From: UBA2705 sp963977105
GTDB taxonomy: Bacteria; Pseudomonadota; Alphaproteobacteria; Micavibrionales; Micavibrionaceae
Length of the DNA: 64,000 bases
Direction: 5' to 3'
Assembly: GCA_963977105.1 (NCBI GenBank)
Contig: CAXBNI010000001.1
Span: 930,001 to 994,000, forward strand
Shown here: positions 43,690-52,981 of the stretch, piece by piece
Layout of the letters: every line of letters begins with the position of its first letter
Position numbering within the stretch: the stretch's first letter is position 1
The notes under the pieces: model-generated
Told to the model about the DNA's origin: nothing
What the model saw: the letters and a program-made list of their open reading frames with translations, nothing else
The model's database searches: none
Program-made: the position numbers and the translations under genes

Positions 43690-44715
43690 ATGCAAAATAC
43701 GGCCCAAAAGACTGGCCCGACAAGTCACGCTCCTGATATTGAAGCGCGTTTTTTAGAGCCCAAACACTGGCGCTGGCACCAATTCAAAGTCAAAGACAAA
43801 ACCGTTCGCTACGGCTCTGTCTTTCCCAAAGATTCTATACCTGACGCTGTTATTGTCTGCCTTCCCGGTCTTGGCGAATTTGCTGAAAAATACTACGAGC
43901 TTGCACGCGACATGGTCAAACTTAACCTTGCTTTCTGGGTTATTGACTGGCCAATGCAGGGCAAGTCAAGTCGTGGCCTACGCAACAAAAATAAACTCCA
44001 TAGCACTAATTTTTATGACTGCGTTGAGGCTCTAGACCGCCTATGTATGGATTACATTAAGCCCTCTAGCGTTCACCCTGATAAGGGGCGTATCCCCATG
44101 ATCATGCTCGGCCATTCTATGGGGGCCAATATTGGCTTGCGCTACCTATTAACTAAGCCTGAGAGCTTTATCTGCGCAAGCTTCACCGCACCATTACTCG
44201 GCATTAAAGCATCTCAGTTTTTGCCTGCATGGTTAGAGCGCGGCGTTGCGACAATCTTTTCATGCTTTAGCCAAAACTACGCATGGGGTGGCTCAGATTG
44301 GAATGACCAGCACCGCTCAAATGTCGGTAACGATATCCATTCAAGTGATGTTGATCGCGATTCTATCCACCGTGCGTGGTTGATAGCCGACCCAGAACTG
44401 AGAACGAGCGCACCAACATTTGGCTGGGTTAAAGCGGCGATTGATTCCTATAACATCATTAACAAAAAAGGCAATTTAGCGCAGCTAGAATTACCGATCC
44501 AGTGCTTCATTGCCGGCAATGAGCAATTGGTTAGTAATAGCGCAATACGCCGCGCATTGAAAATGATGCCTAATGCCACAACGCATGAAATTGCTGGCGC
44601 ACGCCACGAAATATTAATGGAAAGCGATAAGTATCGTGACCAATTCTTAACATTATTTGACAAATTCATTGACGAGGAAGTTAGACAGAACGATAATCGG
44701 TTAACACTATTTTAG
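43690..44715 (+). CDS. Alpha/beta hydrolase (monoglyceride lipase / lysophospholipase-like)
   Basis: 341 residues. Serine-hydrolase layout: VIVCLPGLGEFAEKYYELARDM (oxyanion region), DWPMQGKSSR, nucleophile GHSMGA, acid in FIAGNEQLV and His in AGARHEILME. The wording 'H.mG.....r' plus 'aG.E..v.n' is that of PldB/serine aminopeptidase S33 proteins, which act on lysophospholipids and monoglycerides. No signal peptide, so it is cytoplasmic or membrane-associated. It follows pntB by 53 bases and may be cotranscribed, but there is no metabolic link. Confidence 0.85.
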   Translation: MQNTAQKTGPTSHAPDIEARFLEPKHWRWHQFKVKDKTVRYGSVFPKDSIPDAVIVCLPGLGEFAEKYYELARDMVKLNLAFWVIDWPMQGKSSRGLRNKNKLHSTNFYDCVEALDRLCMDYIKPSSVHPDKGRIPMIMLGHSMGANIGLRYLLTKPESFICASFTAPLLGIKASQFLPAWLERGVATIFSCFSQNYAWGGSDWNDQHRSNVGNDIHSSDVDRDSIHRAWLIADPELRTSAPTFGWVKAAIDSYNIINKKGNLAQLELPIQCFIAGNEQLVSNSAIRRALKMMPNATTHEIAGARHEILMESDKYRDQFLTLFDKFIDEEVRQNDNRLTLF

Positions 44716-44780
44716 GCTTCAATACTTATCATCGTATAAATAAGCCTTACAGATTTGCTGCTAATATGGGAGAGCGTTAA

Positions 44781-45020
44781 ATGCTCATAGACAGAAAAAA
44801 TATTAACGAGTTAAGACTTAGTGACCGCATTCTCTTTGCGCTTGACCTCGCTTTGCATCAAGACGACTTTAAGGTCGCGCAAACACTGTCAAAGGCATTA
44901 GAAATGTCCATGACACGTAACACAGGCGGCGGCGCCTTTGTTGAACGCCGTGATTACCCGCCTGAGATTGAGCAAGCGTTAGACCGTATGCTTGAGCTGC
45001 AGCACAAAGCGGAAGACTAA
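44781..45020 (+). CDS. Unknown small protein
   Basis: 79 residues, with GGGAGAG seven bases before the ATG. It is helical: LSDRILFALDLALHQDDFKVAQTLSKALEMSMTR, then a Gly-rich turn TGGGAFVERRDYPPEIE and a closing helix LDRMLELQHKAE. The Gly-rich turn and RRDYP segment look constrained, but I do not recognise the family. It ends 22 bases before a perfect terminator that closes the pnt-hydrolase transcription unit. Confidence 0.6.
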   Translation: MLIDRKNINELRLSDRILFALDLALHQDDFKVAQTLSKALEMSMTRNTGGGAFVERRDYPPEIEQALDRMLELQHKAED

Positions 45021-45042
45021 TCCAAGACAGATAAATAAGATA

Positions 45043-45072
45043 AAAAAGCACGGTGTTGATATCGTGCTTTTT
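45043..45072 (+). terminator. Rho-independent terminator
   Basis: AAAAAGCACG (45043-45052) and CGTGCTTTTT (45063-45072) pair perfectly around a ten-base loop and end in a T run on both strands. It separates the pnt-hydrolase group from lpxC. Confidence 0.88.
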
Positions 45073-45179
45073 GCGTTTGTAACATTAGGAAACACTACGT
45101 GATTTGTTCTTTACACAAGGTGTCTTTATATTAGCTAATAGAAAAGACTAATAATACTAACGTTATTGAAGAGAATATT

Positions 45180-46094
45180 ATGCGTAAGCTTGAATCGACA
45201 TTATCACAAAACACAGTTGCAGATCACATTGTCATACAAGGCACTGGGCTGCATTCAGGCGCGGACGCCATCTTACGTATCCACCCCGCAAAAGCTGATA
45301 ACGGTATTATCTTCATGCGCAGCGATGTTTCTGATCGCAACAACCTTGTTCCAGCATTATGGGACCACGTTGTTGACACAAAATTATGTACCGTTATTGG
45401 TAACAAAGACGGCGTGAGCATTGGTACAATTGAACATTTGATGGCCGCGCTTAACGCGATGAACATCACCAATGCAATGATCGAGCTTGACGGCCCTGAA
45501 GTGCCCATCATGGATGGCAGCTCCCTGCCCTTTATTACCGCGATCAAAAAAGTCGGTATCAGCGCACAGAATGCACCGCAAAAAGCCATCAAAATCCTTG
45601 AAGAGATCACCTTCAAAGAAGACGATAAATTCGTTACGCTTTCACCTTCAGAGTTTGCTGAATTCTCGATCACTATTGATTTTGACCACAAATCCATTGG
45701 CAAGCAAAGCTTTGCCATGCGTCTAGATGCAGATAACTTCGCAAAAGACATTAGCGACGCACGCACATTTGGCTTCCTTCATGAGTTCAACCATTTACGC
45801 TCCCTTGGCCTATGCCTTGGCGGCACATTAGAAAACGCTGTTGCTCTTGATGGTGACAAAGTGCTTAACCCCGAAGGCCTTCGCCATGATGACGAGTTCG
45901 CACGTCATAAATTATTAGACGCTGTTGGCGATATCTACCTTGCAGGCCACCGCATTATTGGCACATACAAAGGCTATAAATCAGGTCACGCTGTAAATAA
46001 TCAAGCTTTACGCGCCTTATATGCAAACCCTGACAAATGGGCGCTTGTTGATATGAAAAACACAGCTTTCAACATTAAAGAAGTCGCGGCCTAG
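45180..46094 (+). CDS. lpxC: UDP-3-O-acyl-N-acetylglucosamine deacetylase
   Basis: 304 residues. It is the zinc enzyme that commits UDP-GlcNAc to lipid A synthesis. Zinc ligands: H86 in TIEHLMAAL, and His and Asp in FARHKLLDAVGDIYLAGH; MDGSSLPFI and SDARTFGF are family motifs; ISGHAVNN-type ending reads KSGHAVNNQALRAL. It shows the organism makes lipid A. In alphaproteobacteria lpxC usually follows ftsZ in the same direction; here it is some 9 kb away and opposite in direction (see findings). Confidence 0.96.
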   Translation: MRKLESTLSQNTVADHIVIQGTGLHSGADAILRIHPAKADNGIIFMRSDVSDRNNLVPALWDHVVDTKLCTVIGNKDGVSIGTIEHLMAALNAMNITNAMIELDGPEVPIMDGSSLPFITAIKKVGISAQNAPQKAIKILEEITFKEDDKFVTLSPSEFAEFSITIDFDHKSIGKQSFAMRLDADNFAKDISDARTFGFLHEFNHLRSLGLCLGGTLENAVALDGDKVLNPEGLRHDDEFARHKLLDAVGDIYLAGHRIIGTYKGYKSGHAVNNQALRALYANPDKWALVDMKNTAFNIKEVAA

Positions 46095-46235
46095 TATGAT
46101 TTAGGTGTTTTTTAGACGCTTGTAAAAAAGCTATACACATACAGCTAAAATTTAAAACTAGACTTTTTCATTAAAGACAGTTACTTTATTATCAACTTCG
46201 CATATACATATTAATAAAGTGACTGGATTAATTTC

Positions 46236-47243
46236 ATGGTGAGCTTGGCTTTACTTAAGGGTGCAAATACACAATGCGCCCCAGAGAATTTTGTTGAATC
46301 GTTCAAAAGCAACTACGCTTTTGTCGCTCGTAATGCACAGCATATCGAGATTAATTACGATATTCTAGAATCATACGCAACCAACCTCCCCGCACTTGCG
46401 CTTAAAGATATCCTCGACACAGATCATCACTTTATATCAGGCCAGCCAGAAGCCGACCTTTCTTATATTATATCGCTCGATTCAATGAATTTTGGTAGCG
46501 GGTTTCAGGAACAAATCAAGGCTGAAGGCTATGAGCAGCCAGAAGGTTTCTATTTTAAAGTGGCTAGCGTTCTAAAAGCTCACTATGAACAAAACGGCGC
46601 GCTAGCCGCCAATGACCTTGCCAATATGACAGCCTTAGATGTTGCAAACTTACTTGGCTTGCCAGAATTATCATCCAATCCATATAGCTTCCGCCTCGCA
46701 TCCAAATATAGCAGCTCCGTCCAAGAGGTCGGCACCTATGTGAACGCGCATCATAACGGGTCTTTTTCAGAAATGATTTACGCCTGCCAAGGCCGCTCTG
46801 AGAACTTTATACATATGCTGACCCGCCTTGCGAGCTATAATGACAGCAGCTCCTATCGTGGGCAGCGCGTGCCGTTTTACAAACGCGCGATTAGCTGCGC
46901 CGCGGACCTGCAAGACCTATACGTTTCGCAGGGCAAAACTCTATTTACCGACATTGACATCCTTCCCTGCCTGGCTGATTGCGACATTCCGCATGTTTTA
47001 CGCCTTGATAATATCCTTAAATACGATGGAGAGCTGTGCGAGGTTATCGACACTCAGTCCCTCATCGAATCAGGCAGCGCTTATGAAGTTGAACTGCGCG
47101 CCTGCGCCGTTCATGCCGTGGAAATCATGGCAGCAAAATCAGGCCGCAGCGCAATAGAGATTGATCGTATTCTATGGCATCGCGCTCAAGAAGATGCCTA
47201 TAAGGCAAGAGCGCCACATCGCTGCGAGACCAAGTTCTATTGA
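46236..47243 (+). CDS. Queuosine salvage glycosylase (Qng1/DUF2419 family)
   Basis: 335 residues. Family motifs through the whole length: IISLDSMNFGSGF (the LDa-NF block), YSFRLASKYSSSVQEVGTYV, GQRVPFYKRAISCAADL, LFTDIDILPCLADCDIPHVLR and SAYEVELRACAVHAVEIM. These match the C9orf64/Qng1 group, which removes the base from queuosine 5'-monophosphate so that queuine can be reused for tRNA. It is typical of eukaryotes and occurs in only some bacteria. Full length, no breaks. It stands between lpxC and bamD, where no such gene is usual, with about 140 and 160 bases on either side. Confidence 0.85.
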   Translation: MVSLALLKGANTQCAPENFVESFKSNYAFVARNAQHIEINYDILESYATNLPALALKDILDTDHHFISGQPEADLSYIISLDSMNFGSGFQEQIKAEGYEQPEGFYFKVASVLKAHYEQNGALAANDLANMTALDVANLLGLPELSSNPYSFRLASKYSSSVQEVGTYVNAHHNGSFSEMIYACQGRSENFIHMLTRLASYNDSSSYRGQRVPFYKRAISCAADLQDLYVSQGKTLFTDIDILPCLADCDIPHVLRLDNILKYDGELCEVIDTQSLIESGSAYEVELRACAVHAVEIMAAKSGRSAIEIDRILWHRAQEDAYKARAPHRCETKFY

Positions 47244-47403
47244 ACCCACTCGCCAACGCATAGCCCCGAGCATTACAATTACGCTTATCCCTTATTTTTC
47301 TGAGGATGGGCGCATTATATCACCTAAACCACTTTGCTAAATGCCTGCGAATTTACTAAGGTAAAACAAGTAAGTTTATTTTAGTACAATTAGGTTCTCT
47401 CGC

Positions 47404-48255
47404 ATGAAGATTTATAAATTAGCACTATACGGCTTAATGCTTAGCGCACTCACGCTTGGCGGCTGTTCAACATTTAAAAAAGATGATGAAAGCAAAGCGC
47501 AGGCCGCAGAAAAAGCTGGCGAAGAAGCAACGCCGATTGAACTGTATAATGCTGGCCTAAAAGCAATGAAAGAAGGCCGCTACCGCGCAGCTATCACAAA
47601 CTTTGAAGACGTTGAGCGTAAGTTCCCTTACTCAGAATACGCCACAGATTCCCAGCTCCTTGCCGGTAAAGCCGCGCATGAGGGACGTTTCTTTGATGAT
47701 GCCATTATCGCACTGGACCGCTTTATTGAACTGCATCCAGGCAATGATCAGATCGACTACGCCTATTACTTACAGGCGCTATGTTATTACGAGCAAATAT
47801 CTGATGTCAGCCGTGACCAGCAAATGACGCAGGACACACTCAAAGCGCTCGACACACTCATTAAACGTTTCCCGAACAGTCAATATACGCGTGATGCACA
47901 GCTTAAACGTGACCTGACACTTGACCACTTGGCGGGCAAGGAAATGGAAATTGGCCGTTATTATTTAACGCGCGGACACACCAACGCATCTATCAACAGA
48001 TTCTTAAATGTTGTTCGTAATTACCAGACAACCACACATGTACCAGAAGCTCTTCATAGGTTAGTCGAGGCTTACCTCTCACTCGGCATCGAAGACGAAG
48101 CGTTGCGCATCGCCTCTATCCTTGCTTATAACTATCCGGGAGATAAATGGTACGAGAAAACATATAAAATCCTGAACCCAGAATTACGCGATGAGCTGAA
48201 CAGCGAGCGTTCATGGCTTGACCGCACGGTTGATGCCATTTTGGCCCCTGAATAA
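47404..48255 (+). CDS. bamD: Outer-membrane assembly lipoprotein BamD
   Basis: 283 residues. Lipoprotein signal with lipobox LGGC (Cys21). TPR-like helical pairs from about 45 (PIELYNAGLKAMKEGRYRAAITNFE, YSEYATDSQLLAGKAAHEGRFFDDAI, RFPNSQYTRDAQLKRDLTLDHLAGKEMEIGRYY) are the BamD signature. It joins BamA in inserting beta-barrels in the outer membrane. The C-terminus is slightly extended, with DELNSERSWLDRTVDAI. recN starts 39 bases later, the usual alphaproteobacterial neighbour. Confidence 0.95.
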   Translation: MKIYKLALYGLMLSALTLGGCSTFKKDDESKAQAAEKAGEEATPIELYNAGLKAMKEGRYRAAITNFEDVERKFPYSEYATDSQLLAGKAAHEGRFFDDAIIALDRFIELHPGNDQIDYAYYLQALCYYEQISDVSRDQQMTQDTLKALDTLIKRFPNSQYTRDAQLKRDLTLDHLAGKEMEIGRYYLTRGHTNASINRFLNVVRNYQTTTHVPEALHRLVEAYLSLGIEDEALRIASILAYNYPGDKWYEKTYKILNPELRDELNSERSWLDRTVDAILAPE

Positions 48256-48294
48256 GACTTTAAAAGTAACAACGTAAACAAGCATAGCAAAAGC

Positions 48295-49962
48295 ATGTTA
48301 AAGGCGCTTCATATTGAAAATATCGTCCTCATTGAAAAGCTTTCTATCAGCTTTCAATCAGGGCTATGTGCGCTTACAGGGGAAACTGGCGCCGGCAAAT
48401 CCATATTGCTGGATTCGCTGGGCCTCGCCCTTGGTAACCGCGCCGATTTAGGGCTTATTCGTAAAGGTGCAGATAAAGGCCAGGTAATTGCAGAGTTTGC
48501 ATTACCAAAATCCCACGAAGTCTGGGCGCTGCTTGATGATTTAGACTTAGAACACGGCCATGAACTCACTATACGCCGCAGCCTTAATAAAGATGGTCGC
48601 TCAAAAATATTTATCAATGATCTTGCCGTTAGCCTCAATGCCCTAAAGCAAATTGGCCCGCTTCTCGCCGAAATACATGGTCAGTTTGATACACACGGCC
48701 TGTTTGACCCCGCCACACATATTGATTACCTCGATAGCTACGCAGAGCTACACAAGCAACGTAAAGCCGTTGAAGGCGCTTATAAAGACTGGAAGAAAAC
48801 AAAGAAGGCGCTTGATCAGCAAAAGGCTGCATTAGCGCAGGCACAAGAAGAAGAGGAATACCTCACCGACTGCCGTGAAGAGCTTGAAAAACTTGCGCCC
48901 GAACAAGGAGAAGAAGCCGAGCTAACCGCCAAAAGAAATCACCTTAAAAACAACGCCACTATGATTGATTATGCAAGCTCAGCACAGCAAGAATTAAACG
49001 GCGACAAGGGCGTTGAAGGCGGCCTACGCCAAGCCATGCGCGCCCTAGAACGCCTCGGCGAAAAAGACGACAGCAAAACCCCCGCTTTGCTTGAACGTCT
49101 TGATAATGCCTATGCATTAATCGAGGATGTAAACCATGAGATAAACGATATATTGCATGATCTGTATGAGCCCGAATTATCGGTCGAGGCCGTCGATGAT
49201 CGCTTCTTTGCGCTAAAGGCTGCCGCTCGAAAACATCAATGTATGATTGATGATTTACCCGAACTGCTTGAAAAGATAACAGTACAACTTGAATCAATAC
49301 ATCAGCAAGGCGACATGCTTTCAGAGCTAGAAAGCAAACTAATACGGTCCGAAGCGTTTTACCTTGATAAGTCAGGTAAGCTAAGCGCTCAACGCAAAAA
49401 GAGAGCCTCTCAAATGTCTAAAGACATTGGGCTTGAACTTACCCCGTTAAAATTAGGCCGCGCCAAATTTATTGTCCATTTTGCACCAACAGACACATGG
49501 GCGCCGCACGGCGTTGACGACGTTAGCTTTCTCGTCTCAACTAATCCTGGCACCGATGCTGGTGCGTTAAACAAGGTTGCATCTGGCGGTGAACTTGCGC
49601 GAATGATGCTCGCCATAAAAGTTATTTTGGCTAAAACAAGCCCCGTTGAAACCTTGATATTTGACGAAGTCGATACCGGCATTGGCGGCGCAACCGCAGA
49701 CGCGGTTGGTGAACGTTTAGCGCGGGTGAGTGAAGATAAACAAGTGCTTGTTGTGACTCACGCGCCGCAAGTTGCCGCATGTGCAAGTACGCATTTACAT
49801 GTGCAAAAATTCATCACGGCTGACAACATCACCCACACATCAATTACGCCGCTTGGCAGCACTGAGCGCCTAGAAGAAATTGCCCGCATGCTGTCAGGGG
49901 CAGAGATTACATCTGAAGCACGCGCCGCCGCCAACAAGCTACTCGACAGTCACGCGGCGTAG
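48295..49962 (+). CDS. recN: DNA repair ATPase RecN
   Basis: 555 residues. SMC-like: Walker A GETGAGKS at 29-36, long coiled coil in the middle (about 150-370, with KKALDQQKAALAQAQEEEEYL), signature ASGGELARMMLAIKV and Walker B LIFDEVDTGIGGATADAV. It acts in double-strand break repair with RecA. No LexA box is visible in the 39 bases upstream; it is probably transcribed with bamD and ligA. ligA begins 26 bases after its stop. Confidence 0.96.
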   Translation: MLKALHIENIVLIEKLSISFQSGLCALTGETGAGKSILLDSLGLALGNRADLGLIRKGADKGQVIAEFALPKSHEVWALLDDLDLEHGHELTIRRSLNKDGRSKIFINDLAVSLNALKQIGPLLAEIHGQFDTHGLFDPATHIDYLDSYAELHKQRKAVEGAYKDWKKTKKALDQQKAALAQAQEEEEYLTDCREELEKLAPEQGEEAELTAKRNHLKNNATMIDYASSAQQELNGDKGVEGGLRQAMRALERLGEKDDSKTPALLERLDNAYALIEDVNHEINDILHDLYEPELSVEAVDDRFFALKAAARKHQCMIDDLPELLEKITVQLESIHQQGDMLSELESKLIRSEAFYLDKSGKLSAQRKKRASQMSKDIGLELTPLKLGRAKFIVHFAPTDTWAPHGVDDVSFLVSTNPGTDAGALNKVASGGELARMMLAIKVILAKTSPVETLIFDEVDTGIGGATADAVGERLARVSEDKQVLVVTHAPQVAACASTHLHVQKFITADNITHTSITPLGSTERLEEIARMLSGAEITSEARAAANKLLDSHAA

Positions 49963-49988
49963 CATCAGTTACATTTTAAGGACAGATA

Positions 49989-52073
49989 ATGAATAACGCC
50001 CCGATTGATATGTTAAGCGGCTTTAATGAAGCGCAGCAGCGCCACAAGACGCTGAGCGCAGAAATACGCAAGCATGATGATGCATATCACAATCAAGATG
50101 CCCCGATAATTAGTGACGGGGACTATGACGCACTCCGCGCTGAGCTACTAACGCTTGAAGAAAATTTCCCTGAACTCGCCACCAAAGATAGCCCCTCACA
50201 AAATGTTGGTGCTGCGCCGAAATCTGGCTTTCAAAAAGTCAAACACGCCTTACCAATGCTCTCACTCGGTAACGCCTTTAACGATGATGATATTGAAGAA
50301 TTTTTTAAGCGCATTAGACGCTTCCTCTCCCTTGGCAGTGACGAAACGTTAGAGCTTGCCGCCGAGCCTAAAATTGACGGACTTTCTTGTTCGCTGCGCT
50401 ATGCGCAAGGCAAGCTTATTCAAGCGGCAACGCGCGGCGATGGCGAAACGGGCGAAGATATTACCGCCAATGTGCGCACTATTATTGATGTACCGCATGA
50501 AATCAGCGCGCCCTGCCCTGATGTATTTGAAGTGCGCGGCGAAATTTACATTAACAAAGATGACTTTATGGCGCTAAACAAAGCGCAGGAAGAAAACGGC
50601 GATAAAGTTTTCGCCAACCCGCGCAACGCAGCAGCAGGCAGCGTACGACAGCTTGACAGCACGATTACAGCCAAGCGGTCATTACGATTTTATGCTTATG
50701 CGCTAGGCGAAACATCAACGCCGATTGCTGACACGCAAGACGGCATCCGTCATTATTTAATCGATAAAGGTTTTCAGCTCCCTGAGCCTTACGCCGTTTT
50801 AACCGACGCTGCGGGCGTTATTGCGCATTATAACCGCCTAATCGCAGAGCGCGCGGCGCTGAACTATGACATTGACGGCATTGTTTATAAGGTCAACAGG
50901 CTTGATTGGCAGCAGCGCCTTGGCTTTGTCGCACGCGCGCCACGCTGGGCCATTGCGCATAAATTTCCCGCTGAGCAGGCCATCACTATTATAGAGGCTA
51001 TTGATATACAAGTCGGTCGCACAGGCAGCCTTACCCCAGTGGCCCGATTAAAGCCGATTAGCGTCGGCGGCGTGGTAGTATCAAATGCAACCCTGCACAA
51101 TGAAGACGAAATTGCCCGTAAAGACGTGCGGATTGGCGACCATGTGGTTATTCAGCGCGCAGGCGACGTCATTCCGCAGGTTGTCAAAGCCATGCATGAT
51201 AAACGCAGCGCAGATTCGCAAAGCTACGTTTTCCCAACAAGCTGTCCAATTTGCGGCGCACATGCGGCGCGCGAAGACGGCACAGTTGCACGGCGCTGCA
51301 CAGGCGGCCTAACTTGCAAAGCACAAGTGACAGAGCGGCTAAAGCATTTCGTCAGCAAAAATGGTTATGATATTGACGGATTTGGCGAAAAAATCGTGCA
51401 GCAATTCCTTGAAGATGAGCTTATCAAAGACCCTGCCGATATTTTCACGCTCGAAGCGCAAGATAAAAACAGCCTAACGCCGCTGCGCAACCGCGAAGGA
51501 TGGGGATCAACATCCGCAAAGAAATTATTTGATGCGATTAACGCCAAGCGTAAAATTGCACTGCCGCGCTTTATCTACGCGCTTGGCATTCGTCAAGTTG
51601 GGCAGGCGACGGCCAAAATGCTTGCCGCAAATTACGGCAGCTACGGCGCATGGGGCGTAGCAATGCGAGAAGCCGCAGATCCGCAAAGCGCCGCCTATGA
51701 AACGCTGATTAATATTGATGGCATCGGCGCGTTAATGGCAGAAGATCTCATCGAATTTTTCAAAGAGGAGCACAACCGCGCCTTTCTTGATAAGTTAACT
51801 ACGCATATAACGCCGCTTGATTACGATGCCCCGCAAGTAACCGAGAGCCCGATCACAGGCAAAATCTTAGTATTCACCGGCACATTAGAAAAAACATCCC
51901 GCGCCGAAGCCAAAGCCAAAGCCGAATCCCTCGGCGCAAAGGTCGCAGGCTCCGTATCAAAGAAAACCGATTATTTAATCGCCGGCGCAGATGCAGGATC
52001 AAAGCTCAAGAAAGCGAAAGAAGCTGGCGTGAGCGTGTTGAGTGAGGATGAGTGGCTGGCGTTAATATCTTGA
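49989..52073 (+). CDS. ligA: NAD-dependent DNA ligase
   Basis: 694 residues. Adenylation domain with nucleophile Lys128 (EPKIDGLS), OB domain, four-Cys zinc finger (C419, C422, C437, C443), helix-hairpin-helix repeats (IYALGIRQVGQATAKMLA and INIDGIGALMAEDLI) and a C-terminal BRCT domain (about 615-694, GKILVFTGTLEKTSRAEAK). It seals nicks in replication and repair. All parts are intact. AAGGACAG precedes the ATG. A bidirectional terminator follows. Confidence 0.97.
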   Translation: MNNAPIDMLSGFNEAQQRHKTLSAEIRKHDDAYHNQDAPIISDGDYDALRAELLTLEENFPELATKDSPSQNVGAAPKSGFQKVKHALPMLSLGNAFNDDDIEEFFKRIRRFLSLGSDETLELAAEPKIDGLSCSLRYAQGKLIQAATRGDGETGEDITANVRTIIDVPHEISAPCPDVFEVRGEIYINKDDFMALNKAQEENGDKVFANPRNAAAGSVRQLDSTITAKRSLRFYAYALGETSTPIADTQDGIRHYLIDKGFQLPEPYAVLTDAAGVIAHYNRLIAERAALNYDIDGIVYKVNRLDWQQRLGFVARAPRWAIAHKFPAEQAITIIEAIDIQVGRTGSLTPVARLKPISVGGVVVSNATLHNEDEIARKDVRIGDHVVIQRAGDVIPQVVKAMHDKRSADSQSYVFPTSCPICGAHAAREDGTVARRCTGGLTCKAQVTERLKHFVSKNGYDIDGFGEKIVQQFLEDELIKDPADIFTLEAQDKNSLTPLRNREGWGSTSAKKLFDAINAKRKIALPRFIYALGIRQVGQATAKMLAANYGSYGAWGVAMREAADPQSAAYETLINIDGIGALMAEDLIEFFKEEHNRAFLDKLTTHITPLDYDAPQVTESPITGKILVFTGTLEKTSRAEAKAKAESLGAKVAGSVSKKTDYLIAGADAGSKLKKAKEAGVSVLSEDEWLALIS

Positions 52074-52112
52074 AACACGTGATAACTTCACCTTGAATTA
52101 GAATGCAAAAAA

Positions 52113-52137
52113 AAACGCCCCATAATAAGGGGCGTTT
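52113..52137. terminator. Bidirectional rho-independent terminator
   Basis: AAACGCCCC (52113-52121) and GGGGCGTTT (52129-52137) pair over nine bases around a seven-base loop, with A run on the left and T bases on the right. It serves ligA and the convergent VWA gene. Confidence 0.85.
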
Positions 52138-52156
52138 ATATTTATTCTGCTAAACC

Positions 52157-52858
52157 TTAAACTATTGGTTTTGGATAAAAGTCCTGCTTTGGCTTTCTGA
52201 CCACACATGGCTCAACATGCACTTTACCGCACTCAACGACCCCGTCCAAAACCTTGTCCAGCTCACGCTTAACGGAGCTGTCGCCCCAAACCCCATCAAT
52301 TTTACTATAACGCAACCCTGTAATATGAGGCATTATACCATCTAATAATTCCTTGAGTGTATCAACATCACCAGAATAACTATCACCATCTGTTATATGG
52401 TGAATAAATAGCTGCGTATCGGTGGATTTATACTTTTCAACAACGTCACGCACCTTCTCATATGCAGGTGATAGAAGGCTACCGCCCGGAGCACATGGCG
52501 TGAGAAAATCTTCACCGCTCACCCAGTCCGCCTTAGTTGTATGCTGCAAAAATAATTGCTCTGCACCCTCAGGAAACGAAGACTTAAATTCTTTTTGGTT
52601 CGCATTAAAGGCCTCTTCTACACAACTCGGAACACTTCCATACTGCATAGAGCCCGACATATCGACAATGTTAATAAGTAGTGTCTTAGGACCATCCACC
52701 GCGTCTTTTTGATCTCCTTTTACAGCAGCCGTGTCAATCGCCGCGATCGCCATTGCGGCCATAGACGCACCCTGCACATCTTTACGGCCAGCCGCATATT
52801 CAAAATTTTCTTTTAATTTTTCTCTAATATCATCATAGTCATTCATTTTTTTTAACAT
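52157..52858 (-). CDS. Orphan von Willebrand factor A domain protein
   Basis: 233 residues, cytoplasmic by lack of a signal. A metal-ion-dependent adhesion site is complete in its first element DMSGSM (D66, S68, S70), with later elements likely in GGSLLSPA and HITDGDS. The N-terminal 55 residues are helical (AAMAIAAIDTAAVKG). The C-terminus ends in a Cys/His/Pro-rich stretch (ECGKVHVEPCVVRKPKQ). No AAA ATPase, phosphatase or TerD partner gene is beside it, so its context gives no role. The start may be the ATG at 52858 or the in-frame ATG at 52846. It lies between two terminators, so it is its own unit. Confidence 0.7.
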   Translation of the reverse strand: MLKKMNDYDDIREKLKENFEYAAGRKDVQGASMAAMAIAAIDTAAVKGDQKDAVDGPKTLLINIVDMSGSMQYGSVPSCVEEAFNANQKEFKSSFPEGAEQLFLQHTTKADWVSGEDFLTPCAPGGSLLSPAYEKVRDVVEKYKSTDTQLFIHHITDGDSYSGDVDTLKELLDGIMPHITGLRYSKIDGVWGDSSVKRELDKVLDGVVECGKVHVEPCVVRKPKQDFYPKPIV

Positions 52859-52935
52859 CCCTGAAGTTTTTTATATTTTCTATAGCCGCCACTATAATTG
52901 CCATAAAATAAATGTCAATAGAGTTATGGCATAAA

Positions 52936-52962
52936 AAAAAGCGGCCATTACAGCCGCTTTTT
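52936..52962. terminator. Rho-independent terminator after ftsZ
   Basis: GCGGC (52941-52945) and GCCGC (52953-52957) flank a seven-base loop, extended by A-T pairs on both sides into runs of A and T. It lies 20 bases beyond the ftsZ stop and also precedes the VWA gene. Confidence 0.8.
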
Positions 52963-52981
52963 GTTTGAACTCTAGTTTTTT

